Origin: Marmoricola endophyticus
GTDB taxonomy: Bacteria > Actinomycetota > Actinomycetes > Propionibacteriales > Nocardioidaceae
NCBI RefSeq assembly: GCF_014644415.1
Contig: NZ_BMKQ01000001.1
Span: 2,865,217-2,929,216 of the forward strand
Length of the DNA: 64,000 nucleotides
Direction of reading: 5' to 3'
Program-made: the position numbers and the translations under genes
Part shown: piece after piece, positions 1-13,329 of the stretch
How positions within the stretch are numbered: the first letter of the stretch is position 1
How the letters are laid out: each line of letters starts with the position of its first letter
The notes under the pieces: model-generated
Told to the model about the DNA's origin: nothing
The model's input: the letters and a program-made list of their open reading frames with translations, nothing else
Databases searched by the model: none

Positions 1-222
1 ACCGCGAGCCGCGAACGTGTCTTCGCGGTCGTCGACGCCGCCTTCGCCCAGCGGCGCAAGGCGCTGCGACCCGCGCTGCGCGACCTGGCCGGCTCGGCCG
101 AGGTGGCCGAGGCGGCACTGCGTGGCGCCGGGATCGACCCGATGACGCGCGGCGAGCGGCTCGACGTGACCGAGTTCGCCCGGCTGGCCGAGTCCCTCGA
201 CGCGACGCTGGACGCGGCATGA
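1..222 (+). CDS. rsmA: 16S rRNA dimethyladenosine transferase RsmA/KsgA, C-terminal fragment
   Basis: The window opens inside this gene; the last 73 codons are readable in frame from base 1 and end in TGA at 220-222. The visible part matches the small helical C-terminal domain of KsgA: a FAQRRK motif near the start, a [11 protein letters not shown] segment and a final FARLAE helix. RsmA dimethylates two adjacent adenines in the 3' end of 16S rRNA during 30S maturation. The catalytic Rossmann domain lies outside the window. The stop overlaps the next start (ATGA), so it is translationally coupled to ispE, the usual actinobacterial order. Confidence 0.88.
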   Translation, partial: TASRERVFAVVDAAFAQRRKALRPALRDLAGSAEVAEAALRGAGIDPMTRGERLDVTEFARLAESLDATLDAA

Positions 223-1120
223 GCGGCCTGACCGTCCGCGCAGCGGCGAAGATCAACCTCCACCTCGGGGTCGGGAGGGTGCGCGAGGACGGCTTCCACC
301 CGTTGGCGACGCTCTACCAGGCGGTCGGGATCTACGACGACGTCACCGTCACCGACGCTCCGCGCTGGGACCTCGACGTCCGCTGCCACGAGCGGATCGA
401 CGGCTCGGAGGTGCCGCGCGGCACCGACAACGTCGCGGTGCGGGCCGGGCGGATGCTGACCGAGCACCACGGCGTGCGCCGCGCCGCGGCGATCCGGATC
501 GAGAAGCAGATCCCGGTCGCGGCCGGGCTGGCCGGCGGCAGCGCGGACGCCGCCGCGACGCTGCTCGCGCTGGACCGGCTCTGGCAGCTCGAGACCTCCG
601 ACGAGGACCTGCTCGCGCTCGCCGCGCGGCTGGGCAGCGACGTGCCGTTCGCGCTCGTCGGCGGGAGCGCGACCGGCCACGGTCGCGGCGAGGTCGTCGA
701 GCGGGTGGAGGACAACGGGACCTGGTGGTGGGTCGCGGTCGAGTCCGACATCGGGCTCTCTACCCCGGCGGTCTACGCGGAGCTCGACCGTGCCGGCGGT
801 GGGGACCCCGCCCCCGAGGTGCCGGAGCCGCTCCTCGCCGCGCTGCGCTCCGGGGACGCCGACGCGCTGGCCGCGGCGGTCGGCAACGACCTGGCCGCGC
901 CGGCGCTGCAGCTGCGGCCGGACCTGCGCGAGGTGCTCGACGCCGGCGTCGCGGCCGGCGCGCTGACGGGGCTGCTGTCCGGCTCCGGACCGACCTGCCT
1001 GTTCCTGTGCCGCGACGGCGACCACGCGATCGACGTACGACGCCGGCTGACCGAGGCCGGCCACGAGCGGGTCCAGGCGACGACGGGGCCCGTGGCGGGC
1101 GCGCACGAGGTGTCGTACTG

Positions 1121-1121
<1 letters not shown>
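219..1121 (+). CDS. ispE: 4-diphosphocytidyl-2-C-methyl-D-erythritol kinase
   Basis: IspE phosphorylates the 2-hydroxyl of CDP-methylerythritol in the non-mevalonate isoprenoid pathway, in the cytoplasm. The 300-residue product has the family length. The N-terminal [12 protein letters not shown] strand carries the catalytic Lys, and the GHMP-kinase ATP loop [14 protein letters not shown] spans about residues 99-112. A late LSGSGPTCL motif (GHMP motif 3) precedes the C-terminus. The ATG overlaps the rsmA stop, and the TGA overlaps the ATG of the following ABC-F gene (ATGA/TGATG style), so three genes form one coupled unit. Nothing unusual in the reading frame. Confidence 0.95.
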
Positions 1122-2914
<1,793 letters not shown>

Positions 2915-2923
2915 CCGCCCTCT

Positions 2924-3080
2924 CCGCGAGACGTCGCGTACACGCGACGTCTCGCGGGGCCGGGTCGCGAGGCGGCCCGTACACGCGACGTCCCGCGGGG
3001 CCGGGTCGCGAGGCGGCCCGTACACGCGACGTCTCGCGGGGCCGGGTCGCGAGGCGGCCCGTACACGCGACGTCTCGCGG
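2924..3080. repeat. Palindrome plus tandem 41-bp repeat between convergent genes
   Basis: A perfect 34-bp inverted repeat (16-bp arms, 2-bp centre) at 2924-2957 is followed by a 41-bp unit repeated in tandem: 2941-2981, 2982-3022, 3023-3063 and a partial copy 3064-3080. The copies differ at one base. Each unit contains CGCGACGTCTCGCG and a second short hairpin (GGGCCG...CGGCCC). It sits between the ABC-F gene and the convergent MarR gene, so a bidirectional terminator is plausible; there is no T-tract. Confidence 0.85.
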
Positions 3081-3082
3081 GG

Positions 3083-3574
3083 TCAGCGCTCGCCCAGGGG
3101 CCCCATCAGCGTCTTCAGCAGTCCGGCCAGGCGTACCCGGTCGGGCTCGGGCAGCGACGCCAGCAGCTCACGCTCGGAGTCGATCAGCGCCTCGAAGGCG
3201 GCGTCGACGGCCGTCTTGCCGTCGGCCGTGAGTCGTACGAGCACGCCGCGGCGGTCCGCCGGGTCGGCCTCGCGGACGACGAGACCGCGGGCGGCCAGCC
3301 GGTCGACTCGGTTGGTCATGGTCCCGCTGGTCACGAGGGTCTCGACGAGCAGCTTGCCGGGCGAGAGCTCGTACGGCACACCGGCGCGTCGAAGCGCCGC
3401 GAGCACGTCGAACTCCCACGGCTCGATCCGGTGCGCGGTGAAGGCCTGCCGGCGTGCGCGGTCCAGCAGGCGGGAGAGACGGGAGATCCGGCTGAACACC
3501 TCGACCGGTCCCAGGTCCAGGTCGGCCCGTTCCCGCTGCCACGCAGCGACCAGCGCGTCGACCTCGTCCTCCAC
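3083..3574 (-). CDS. MarR family transcriptional regulator
   Basis: A 163-residue winged-helix repressor of the MarR family. The N-terminal helices supply the dimer interface, the segment VLAALRRAG...SGTMTNRVDRLAARGLV (about 58-115) is the helix-turn-helix, and ADPADRRGVLVRLT is the typical DRR wing. It faces the methyltransferase gene across about 65 bp that hold a perfect MarR-type palindrome. The start is a GTG at 3574; TAGGCT on the minus strand lies 6 bp upstream, so the message may be leaderless. The natural ligand cannot be inferred. The likely target is the divergent tam gene and itself. Confidence 0.88.
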   Translation of the reverse strand: MEDEVDALVAAWQRERADLDLGPVEVFSRISRLSRLLDRARRQAFTAHRIEPWEFDVLAALRRAGVPYELSPGKLLVETLVTSGTMTNRVDRLAARGLVVREADPADRRGVLVRLTADGKTAVDAAFEALIDSERELLASLPEPDRVRLAGLLKTLMGPLGER

Positions 3575-3580
3575 AACGCC

Positions 3581-3586
3581 AGCCTA
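3581..3586 (-). promoter_or_regulatory. Putative leaderless -10 element of the MarR gene
   Basis: TAGGCT on the minus strand, 6 nt before the GTG at 3574, with no Shine-Dalgarno between. It fits the pattern seen before many genes in the window. Confidence 0.45.
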
Positions 3587-3601
3587 GGCCACGAGTCGAG
3601 A

Positions 3602-3617
3602 ATCTTGACATCAAGAT
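3602..3617. promoter_or_regulatory. MarR-type operator
   Basis: ATCTTGA-CA-TCAAGAT is a perfect inverted repeat with 7-bp arms and a 2-bp centre, the classic TTGA/TCAA half-site layout of MarR regulators. It overlaps the putative -35 (TTGACA, 3605-3610) of the tam gene, so binding of the adjacent MarR protein would be expected to block tam transcription. Confidence 0.75.
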
Positions 3618-3633
3618 AAAGTCGCCGCAGGAT
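3605..3633 (+). promoter_or_regulatory. Putative tam promoter, leaderless
   Basis: TTGACA (3605-3610), a 17-bp spacer and CAGGAT (3628-3633) form a good sigma-70-type promoter; the ATG at 3640 follows the -10 by 6 nt, so transcription would begin at or next to the start codon. The MarR operator covers the -35. Confidence 0.6.
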
Positions 3634-3639
3634 CGACCC

Positions 3640-4419
3640 ATGGCCGCCGACTGGGACCCCGCCCGCTACCTCACCTACGCCGACGACCGGGGGCGACCGT
3701 TCGTCGAGATGCTCGCCCGCGTCCGTGCGAGCGCGCCGCGAGCCGTGGTCGACCTGGGCTGCGGTCCGGGGAACCTCACCGGTCTGCTCGCACAGCGCTG
3801 GCCCGACGCGGACGTCACCGGCATCGACTCCTCCCCGGCGATGATCGAGAAGGCACGAGCGTTGGGCGACGGCGTGCGCTACGAGGTCGGCGACGTGCGG
3901 GAGTGGAACCCCGACGACCGCGTCGACGTCGTCGTCACCAACGCCACGCTGCAGTGGGTCCCCGACCACCTCGACCTGGTCCGTGGCCTGGTCGCACGGG
4001 TGGCTCCTGACGGTTGGTTCGCGATGCAGGTCCCCGGCAACTTCGACGAGCCGAGCCACACCGTGCGCCTCGAGTTGGAGCGCGAGCGCCCGTACCGCGA
4101 GCACCTGCGCGACCTCGCCCGCCCCGGCTCGTACGACGCGCCGACGTACGCCGACGCCGTCCGGCCGCTCGCCGACGTGGTCGACGCGTGGGAGACGACG
4201 TACCTCCACGTCCTCGACGCCACCACCGACCCCGACCCGGTCTTCACCTGGATCTCGGCGACCAGCGCACGCCCGGCACTGGGGGCGCTGGAGCCCGAGC
4301 CGGAGCTGCGGGCACGGTTCGTCGCAGAGCTGAAGGAGCGGTTGCGCGAGGCGTACCCACCGGCCGAGGGGCGCGTCGTCATGCCGTTCCGGCGCGTGTT
4401 CTGCGTCGTGGGCCGCTGA
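3640..4419 (+). CDS. tam: Trans-aconitate 2-methyltransferase
   Basis: A 259-residue class I SAM-dependent methyltransferase. Motif I VVDLGCGPGN lies at about residues 36-45, followed by GIDSSPAMIEKAR (acidic SAM-ribose site) and TNATLQWVPDH, which together with the WDPARYLTYADDR N-terminus is characteristic of Tam. Tam methylates trans-aconitate, a spontaneous by-product of the citrate cycle that inhibits aconitase; it acts in the cytoplasm. It is divergent from a MarR repressor whose operator overlaps its promoter, so expression is probably inducible. The substrate is inferred from family resemblance only. Confidence 0.82.
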   Translation: MAADWDPARYLTYADDRGRPFVEMLARVRASAPRAVVDLGCGPGNLTGLLAQRWPDADVTGIDSSPAMIEKARALGDGVRYEVGDVREWNPDDRVDVVVTNATLQWVPDHLDLVRGLVARVAPDGWFAMQVPGNFDEPSHTVRLELERERPYREHLRDLARPGSYDAPTYADAVRPLADVVDAWETTYLHVLDATTDPDPVFTWISATSARPALGALEPEPELRARFVAELKERLREAYPPAEGRVVMPFRRVFCVVGR

Positions 4420-4420
4420 G

Positions 4421-4795
4421 GTGCGGCTGCACCACGTGCAGGTCTCCTGCCCGCCAGGGGGCGAGGAGGCCGCGCGTGCCTTCTGGGTCGGGTGCCTGGG
4501 GATGACCGAGGTGCCCAAGCCCGACGCGCTGGCCGGTCGTGGGGGCTGCTGGTTCCGCTCGTACGACTACACCGGCACGGTCACTGCCGAGATCCATGTC
4601 GGTGTCGAGGACCCGATGACGCCGGCCCGCAAGGCGCACCCGGCGCTCGTGGTGGACGACCTCGACGTCGCTGCCAACGCGTTGCGCAGCGCGGGCCACC
4701 CGGTCGACGACTCCGAGCGCGACACCTTCCCGGGGTTCGTCCGGCTGCACACCGTCGACCCCCACGGCAACCGCGTGGAGCTGCTCGCGAGGTGA
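4421..4795 (+). CDS. VOC (glyoxalase/bleomycin-resistance fold) protein
   Basis: A 124-residue single-module VOC protein. MRLHHVQVSCPPGGEEAARAF at the N-terminus and DPHGNRVELL at the C-terminus are the paired beta-alpha-beta-beta-beta edges of the fold, with His and Glu positions that bind metal in glyoxalase-like enzymes. The GTG start lies 1 bp after the tam stop, so it is the second gene of a tam operon and shares its MarR control. The substrate is unknown. Confidence 0.8.
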   Translation: MRLHHVQVSCPPGGEEAARAFWVGCLGMTEVPKPDALAGRGGCWFRSYDYTGTVTAEIHVGVEDPMTPARKAHPALVVDDLDVAANALRSAGHPVDDSERDTFPGFVRLHTVDPHGNRVELLAR

Positions 4796-4930
4796 GTCAC
4801 GGCTCCGGCCGGCCGCGCCGGCCTTCGCCGCCGCGGTGCGCGACCAGCGTCGGGACAGCCCGACGTTGAGCCGGGCGGGCACCGAGCCCGGCGCGCCGTC
4901 ACGGTGGCACTGTGCGACGCCTGCGTCCGA

Positions 4931-4965
4931 GCCCGGGGCGAGCCGCGGACGGCTCGGCCCCGGGC
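4931..4965 (-). terminator. Hairpin downstream of the LPXTG gene
   Basis: GCCCGGGGCGAGCC (4931-4944) pairs with GGCTCGGCCCCGGGC (4951-4965) with one bulged base and a short loop, 15 bp past the stop of the minus-strand surface gene. No T-tract. The 184-bp gap 4796-4979 otherwise holds only a short GC-rich palindrome near 4807-4823. Confidence 0.5.
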
Positions 4966-4979
4966 GTCGAACAGCCGGT

Positions 4980-7085
4980 TCAGCCGCGTCGCGGTCGCCG
5001 CCGCAGCAGAGACAGCCCCCCGATCAGCATCCCGAGGGCCAGGAGCAGCAGGTACGCCGTCGAGGCCGGTGCGCCGGTCTGGGGCAGCACGCCGGTCGTA
5101 GGACCGGCCGTCGGGGTCGCTGAGGAACCCGTCGTGCTCGAGGAGACGGTCGCCGCTCCGGTGCTACCGGTCCGGGTGGTGTCGACGGCGGTCACGATGG
5201 TCCCGGATCCGTCGCCGGGGTTGCCGTCGCCGGGGTTGCCGTCGCCGGGGTTGTCACCGCCGGGGTTGTCACCACCCGGGTTGTCACTGCCGGGGTTGTC
5301 ACCGCCGGGGTCGTCGCCACCGGTGGTCCCGCCGCCATTGGTGTTGCCGTCGCCGATGACGGTGATCTGGGTGCCGGAGGTGTCGATGGGGATGATGCCG
5401 CCGGTGTCGATCTGGTTGCCGGAGCCGGTGCCGTCGGTGCCCGAGGTGGTGCTTCCGCCGGTGGTGCCGGTGCCAGTGTCGCTGCCGGTGGTGGTGCCGC
5501 CACCGGCGTTGGTGTTGCCGTCGCCGATGACGGTGATCTGGTTGCCGGAGGTGTCGACGGGCGCGACGTTGCCGAGTCCGATCTGGTTGCCGGAGCCGGT
5601 GCTGTCGGTACCGTCGGTGGCACTCGTACCAGTGTTGCCGGTGTTGCCGGTGCCGCTGGTGGCCGCGCTGTCGCCGGTGCTGGTGTTGCCGTCGCCGATG
5701 ACGGTGATCTGGTTGCCGCTGGCGTCGACGGGCAGCACGTTGCCGAGCCCGACCTGGTTGCCACCGAGGGTGCTGTCGGTGCCGTCGGTGGTGCCGGTGC
5801 TCGTCCCGGAGCTGCCCGGGTTGGAGCCGCCGGTGCTGGTGCCGCCGGTGCTGGTGTTGCCGTCGCCGATGACGGTCACCTGGTTGCCCGAGGCGTCGAC
5901 GGGCGCGACGTTGCCGAGTCCGATCTGGTTGCCGGAGCCGGTGCCGTCGGTACCGTCGGTGACACTCGTCTCAGTGTTGCCGGTGTTGCCGGTGCCGCTG
6001 GTGGCCGTGCTGTCGCCGGTGCTGGTGTTGCCGTCGCCGATGACGGTGATCTGGTTGCCGCTGGCGTCGACGGGCAGCACGTTGCCGAGCCCGACCTGGT
6101 TGCCGGAGCCGGTGCCGTCGGTTCCCGACGTGGTGCCCCCGCCGGTGGTGCCGGTGCTGGTCCCGGAGGTGCCCGGGTTGGTGCCGCCGGCGTTGGTGTT
6201 GCCGTCGCCGAGGACGGTGATCTGGTTGCCCGAGGCGTCGACGGGCGCGACGTTGCCGAGCCCGACCTGGTTGCCGGAGCCGGTGCCGTCGGTACCGTCG
6301 GTGGTGCCCGCAACGGTGTTGGCGGAACCGTCGTCGCCGGCCGTGCCGGTGCCCTTCGGCTCGGCCTTGTTGCCGTCGCCGATGACGGTCACCTGGTTGC
6401 CCGAGGCGTCGACGGGCGCGACGTTGCCGAGCCCGACCTGGTTGCCGGAGCCCGCGCCGTCGGTGCCGTCGGTGGTGCCCGCAACGGTGTTGGCGGAACC
6501 GTCGTCGCCGGCCGTGCCGGTGCCCTTCGGCTCGGCCTTGTTGCCGTCGCCGATGACGGTCACCTGGTTGTCGCTGGCGTCGACCGAACCGACGTTGCCG
6601 GTGCCGGCCTGGTTGCCGCCGAGCGCGCTGTCGTCCCCGGAGGTCGTGCGGTTGTCACCGGAACCGTCACTGCTGTCCGTGCCGCCGGTGCTCTTCGGCT
6701 CTACCTTGTTGTGGTCGCCGAGGACGGTGACCTGGTTGTCGCTCGCGTCGGCCGAGCCGACGTTGCCGGTGCTGGCCTGGTTGCCGCCGAGCAGGCTGTG
6801 GTCGCCCGAGGTGGTGTCGGCGGGGTCCGGGGAGCTGCTGGTGCCGCTCGTGGAACCGCCCTTGTTGGTGTTGTGGTCGCCCAGGACGGTGACCTGGTTG
6901 CCGGAGGCGCCCACCGAACCGAGGTTGCCGGTGCCGGCCTGGTTGCCGCTGACCACAGCGTGGTCACCGTTTGTGGAGGACCCCTGGTCCTCCGCTGAAG
7001 CAGTGCTGGCGAGCACGACGCCGAGGAGCAGGAAGCCCCCGGTGACGCCGAGCGAGCACAGCACACGGGTCATCCATGTACGCAT
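4980..7085 (-). CDS. Chaplin-like repeat surface protein with LPXTG sorting signal
   Basis: A 701-residue exported protein. Residues 1-31 are a signal peptide ending ASA; the body has ten copies of a 50-60-residue unit, each with GNQ-x-GxGN-x-PVDASGNQVTVIGDGN-like core and a variable Gly/Thr/Ser/Asp-rich linker. The last core is followed by a NPGDG-type repeat linker, a Ser/Thr stalk, LPQTG at about 667, a hydrophobic helix and a RRRPRRG tail, the sortase signal. The cores resemble the chaplin domain (GNQ...CGNSVNVIG) but lack Cys. The start at 7085 is chosen because AAGGAG precedes it; an ATG 78 bp further upstream lacks one and has no signal peptide. It likely lies on the cell wall as a fibrous or amyloid-forming coat. 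No sortase gene is in the window. Confidence 0.85.
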   Translation of the reverse strand: MRTWMTRVLCSLGVTGGFLLLGVVLASTASAEDQGSSTNGDHAVVSGNQAGTGNLGSVGASGNQVTVLGDHNTNKGGSTSGTSSSPDPADTTSGDHSLLGGNQASTGNVGSADASDNQVTVLGDHNKVEPKSTGGTDSSDGSGDNRTTSGDDSALGGNQAGTGNVGSVDASDNQVTVIGDGNKAEPKGTGTAGDDGSANTVAGTTDGTDGAGSGNQVGLGNVAPVDASGNQVTVIGDGNKAEPKGTGTAGDDGSANTVAGTTDGTDGTGSGNQVGLGNVAPVDASGNQITVLGDGNTNAGGTNPGTSGTSTGTTGGGTTSGTDGTGSGNQVGLGNVLPVDASGNQITVIGDGNTSTGDSTATSGTGNTGNTETSVTDGTDGTGSGNQIGLGNVAPVDASGNQVTVIGDGNTSTGGTSTGGSNPGSSGTSTGTTDGTDSTLGGNQVGLGNVLPVDASGNQITVIGDGNTSTGDSAATSGTGNTGNTGTSATDGTDSTGSGNQIGLGNVAPVDTSGNQITVIGDGNTNAGGGTTTGSDTGTGTTGGSTTSGTDGTGSGNQIDTGGIIPIDTSGTQITVIGDGNTNGGGTTGGDDPGGDNPGSDNPGGDNPGGDNPGDGNPGDGNPGDGSGTIVTAVDTTRTGSTGAATVSSSTTGSSATPTAGPTTGVLPQTGAPASTAYLLLLALGMLIGGLSLLRRRPRRG

Positions 7086-7111
7086 GTTCTTCTCCTTGAG
7101 GTGGGTGAGAT

Positions 7112-7130
7112 TCGCGGCGGTGCGCCGCGA
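7112..7130 (-). promoter_or_regulatory. Intergenic hairpin between the two surface genes
   Basis: TCGCGGCG-GTG-CGCCGCGA is a perfect 8-bp stem with a 3-nt loop in the 79-bp gap between the two secreted-protein genes. There is no T-tract after it; it could attenuate, or stabilise the upstream message. Confidence 0.45.
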
Positions 7131-7164
7131 TCGGCGTGGCGCGTTCAGCAGCGCCCGCCGCACC

Positions 7165-10798
<3,634 letters not shown>

Positions 10799-10808
10799 CC
10801 CACCGCGA

Positions 10809-10837
10809 GGGCCCGCGACCACCCCGGTCGCGGGCCC
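10809..10837 (+). terminator. katG terminator hairpin
   Basis: GGGCCCGCGACC (10809-10820) pairs perfectly with GGTCGCGGGCCC (10826-10837) across a 5-nt loop, 10 bp after the katG stop. No U-tract, as is common at this GC content. Confidence 0.65.
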
Positions 10838-10873
10838 GCCCGCGTCGCGACCCGGCGGCGTCCGGCGGGTGGT

Positions 10874-11195
10874 GGTCTCGACGTCCTCCCTCGCTGGCGC
10901 TCGGTCGGGCTCGACCACCGGTGGTCGAGCAGCGAGCGTCAGCGAGCGCGTCGAGACCTGGCGAAGTCTGGCGGGTCGGGGCCTCGACGTCCCTTCGTCG
11001 CTGCTCAGGACGTCGCATGCCGCGCTGGCGCTCGGTCAGGCTCGACCACCGGTGGTCGAGCAGCGAGCGTCAGCGAGCGTGTCGAGACCCGGCGACGTCT
11101 GGCGGGTCGGGGCCTCGACGTCCGCCCTCGCTGGCGCTCGGTCGGGCTCGACCACCGGTGGTCGAGCAGCGAGCGTCAGCGAGCGCGTCGAGACC
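10874..11195. repeat. Three copies of a long palindromic repeat (REP-like family A)
   Basis: Copies at about 10874-10958, 10981-11089 and 11112-11195. Each is an imperfect palindrome running from TCGACG at the left to CGTCGAGACC at the right, centred on a perfect 22-bp palindrome with CCACCGGTGG in the middle (10909-10930, 11040-11061, 11146-11167). Relatives lie at 28524-28640, 33646-33729 and 53182-53366. The 491-bp gap 10799-11289 has no credible gene; it holds the katG hairpin, these copies and the approach to the tRNA. Confidence 0.85.
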
Positions 11196-11289
11196 CGGCG
11201 ACGCGGGCGCCGTCGGTGACCTCGGTCGATGGAGTCCGCTCCGCCGCGGGGGTGGTGGACGACTCGGCGATACCCTCGACCCGCACCGA

Positions 11290-11368
11290 TCCCCGGTTGG
11301 TCTGCCGGCAGGGCCCGCCTGACTTTGAATCAGGACAAGCGACGTAGGTTCGACTCCTACCCGGGGAG
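11290..11368 (+). tRNA. tRNA-Gln (anticodon TTG), atypical
   Basis: A 7-bp acceptor stem (TCCCCGG with CCGGGGA), anticodon arm CCTGA-CTTTGAA-TCAGG and T arm GTAGG-TTCGACT-CCTAC are all perfect. Anticodon is TTG at 11325-11327, reading CAA. The D arm is unusual: GGTC/GGCC stem with a 9-nt loop lacking A14, two unpaired bases before the anticodon stem, and a 9-nt variable region. CCA is not encoded. It may be a divergent, mobile or decayed tRNA rather than the main tRNA-Gln. Confidence 0.7.
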
Positions 11369-11531
11369 CTCGCCCGCGTCTGCCCGGGGTCACCGCCCGG
11401 TCGGTGCCCGTGCCCGACCGGCTGCTGCGCATTTGTGCGGCGCGTGATCGTGACCTGCGCGAGTCGCGACACCAGGTCCGAGGTTTTGGTGGGATCAGGT
11501 CTCCATCTCGGACCCATGAGGAGACAACTCA

Positions 11532-13130
11532 ATGAACGCTGCATCACGTACCGCCGCATCCCGGCGTCGCGCGATCGTCGGTCTGACCTCGGCGATGACC
11601 CTCGCCGCCGCCGGACTCGCACTGGCTTCACCATCGTCGGCCGACGACGCGGGGCAGGCTCAGCAGTCCGCCAACGAGCGCGGCGTGGTCACCAGCGTGC
11701 GCGCCACGACGTCCGCGCCGATCGCACGCCCGGCGTCCTCGGACGACGCGTCGGCGGCGCGCGGCTACGCCAAGCGCTACGCCGAGCGGTTCGGCGTCGG
11801 TGCCGGCAGCGTGCGGCTGGACAAGCTGGTCGAGGTTCCCGGCGGCACGATCGCCCGGTTCCAGCAGTACCTCGACGACAAGCCGGTGCTCGGTGGCCAG
11901 CTGTCGGTCCAGCTCGACTCCGCCGGCGCGCTGTACGGCGTCAACGGCCGGCTGAGCCCGACCAGGGCCCGCACGGGCACTGCCAAGGTCGCTGCGCGAA
12001 CGGCGGCGAGCAAGGCGACCGACCTGCTCACCCGCGGGGCGAAGGCGCCGGCGTCGGCCCCCAAGGCGGCCACCCGGCTCAGCTGGTACGACGCGGCGCT
12101 CTACGCCAACCGGCCCTCGACGGGCGACCTGACGCTCGCGTACCGCGTGGACCTCACCCCGACCTCCTTCGACACCGACGGCGGCACGGTGATCGTGGAC
12201 GCGACGAGCGGGAAGACGCTGCTCACGCAGTCGGACCGGCGAGACGCGCTCAAGCGCAGCATCTGCGACGCGAACAACACCCGGGTCGCGGACTCCGCCT
12301 ACTGCCAGAGGCCGGTACGCACCGAGGGGCAGGCCGCGACCGGCAACACCGACGTCGACAGCGCGTACAACCAGTTCGGCTCCTCGTCCTCGTACTACAG
12401 CAGCCGCTTCGGCTACGACCTCACCACCAAGATCGGCGGTGCCGTCGGTTCCCCGACGCTGCGGGCGATCACTCGCGCCTGCATCACCGGTGAGCAGTGC
12501 CCGGGCTCGCAGAACGCGTTCTGGAACGGCTACGGGATGGTCTTCGGTCAGGGGTTCACCACCGCCGACGACGTCGTCACCCACGAGCTCGCCCACGGCG
12601 TCACCGAGCACACCAACGGGCTGAACTACTCCTACGAGTCCGGTGCGATCAACGAGTCGATGTCGGACGTCTTCGGCGAGTTCGAGGACCTCGCCGACGG
12701 CACCGGCAACGACTCCAGCGCGGCGCGCTGGAAGCTCGGCGAGGACCTGCCCTCCTCGATCGGCGTGATCCGCGACATGAAGAACCCGCCCGCCTACAAC
12801 CAGCCCGACCGCACCGGGAGCTCGCTGTACTACCGCGGCAGCGCTGACAACGGCGGCGTGCACTACAACTCCGGCGTCGGCAACAAGGCGGCGTACCTCA
12901 TCACCGACGGCGGCAGCTTCAACGGCCAGACCATCACCGGGCTGGGGCAGGCCAAGGCCGAGCAGCTGTACTGGCGGACCCAGGCGGCGCTCACCAGCTC
13001 CGCCGACTACGCCGAGCTCGGTGCCCAGCTGAACACCTCCTGCGCGGCGATGGCCTCGCAGGGCACCGCCGGCATCACCACCACGAACTGCGCCCAGGTC
13101 AAGAAGGTGGTGACCGCCACCCAGATGTGA
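11532..13130 (+). CDS. Secreted M4 (thermolysin-like) metalloprotease
   Basis: A 532-residue extracellular zinc protease precursor. Signal peptide ends near residue 37 (SSA-DDA), followed by an FTP/PepSY-type propeptide to about residue 230 and the M4 catalytic domain. HELAH at 351-355 gives two zinc His and the catalytic Glu; the third ligand is Glu375 in NESMSDVFGE, 20 residues later as in thermolysin. A late GGVHYNSGVGNKAAYLI segment carries the catalytic His. GAGGAGA precedes the ATG by 6 bp. It is a single gene closed by a strong hairpin. Confidence 0.93.
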   Translation: MNAASRTAASRRRAIVGLTSAMTLAAAGLALASPSSADDAGQAQQSANERGVVTSVRATTSAPIARPASSDDASAARGYAKRYAERFGVGAGSVRLDKLVEVPGGTIARFQQYLDDKPVLGGQLSVQLDSAGALYGVNGRLSPTRARTGTAKVAARTAASKATDLLTRGAKAPASAPKAATRLSWYDAALYANRPSTGDLTLAYRVDLTPTSFDTDGGTVIVDATSGKTLLTQSDRRDALKRSICDANNTRVADSAYCQRPVRTEGQAATGNTDVDSAYNQFGSSSSYYSSRFGYDLTTKIGGAVGSPTLRAITRACITGEQCPGSQNAFWNGYGMVFGQGFTTADDVVTHELAHGVTEHTNGLNYSYESGAINESMSDVFGEFEDLADGTGNDSSAARWKLGEDLPSSIGVIRDMKNPPAYNQPDRTGSSLYYRGSADNGGVHYNSGVGNKAAYLITDGGSFNGQTITGLGQAKAEQLYWRTQAALTSSADYAELGAQLNTSCAAMASQGTAGITTTNCAQVKKVVTATQM

Positions 13131-13148
13131 CCTCGAGACGCTGCACCT

Positions 13149-13196
13149 CGGCGACGGGGCGGTGGGGCCGTCACGGTCCCCACCGCCCCGTCGCCG
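13149..13196 (+). terminator. Terminator hairpin after the metalloprotease
   Basis: A perfect 19-bp stem, 13149-13167 pairing with 13178-13196, with a 10-nt loop, 18 bp after the stop codon. No U-tract. Confidence 0.7.
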
Positions 13197-13329
13197 CACG
13201 TCGGGGGAGGGGACGTAGGTTCGAGCACCGGGGAGCCGTCCTCGAGCGGGGACGCCCCGCGCGCTCGACCACCCCGTGTCCTCCGGGGTCGACCGGCTCC
13301 TGCCCGACCACGTACGCAAGGAGAGACCG

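Noticed and set aside
2941-3080. Possible CRISPR array
   Set aside because: The 41-bp units are head to tail with no spacers, and no cas gene is present.
10874-11195. Insertion sequence
   Set aside because: No transposase frame, only palindromic repeats without target duplications that I could see.
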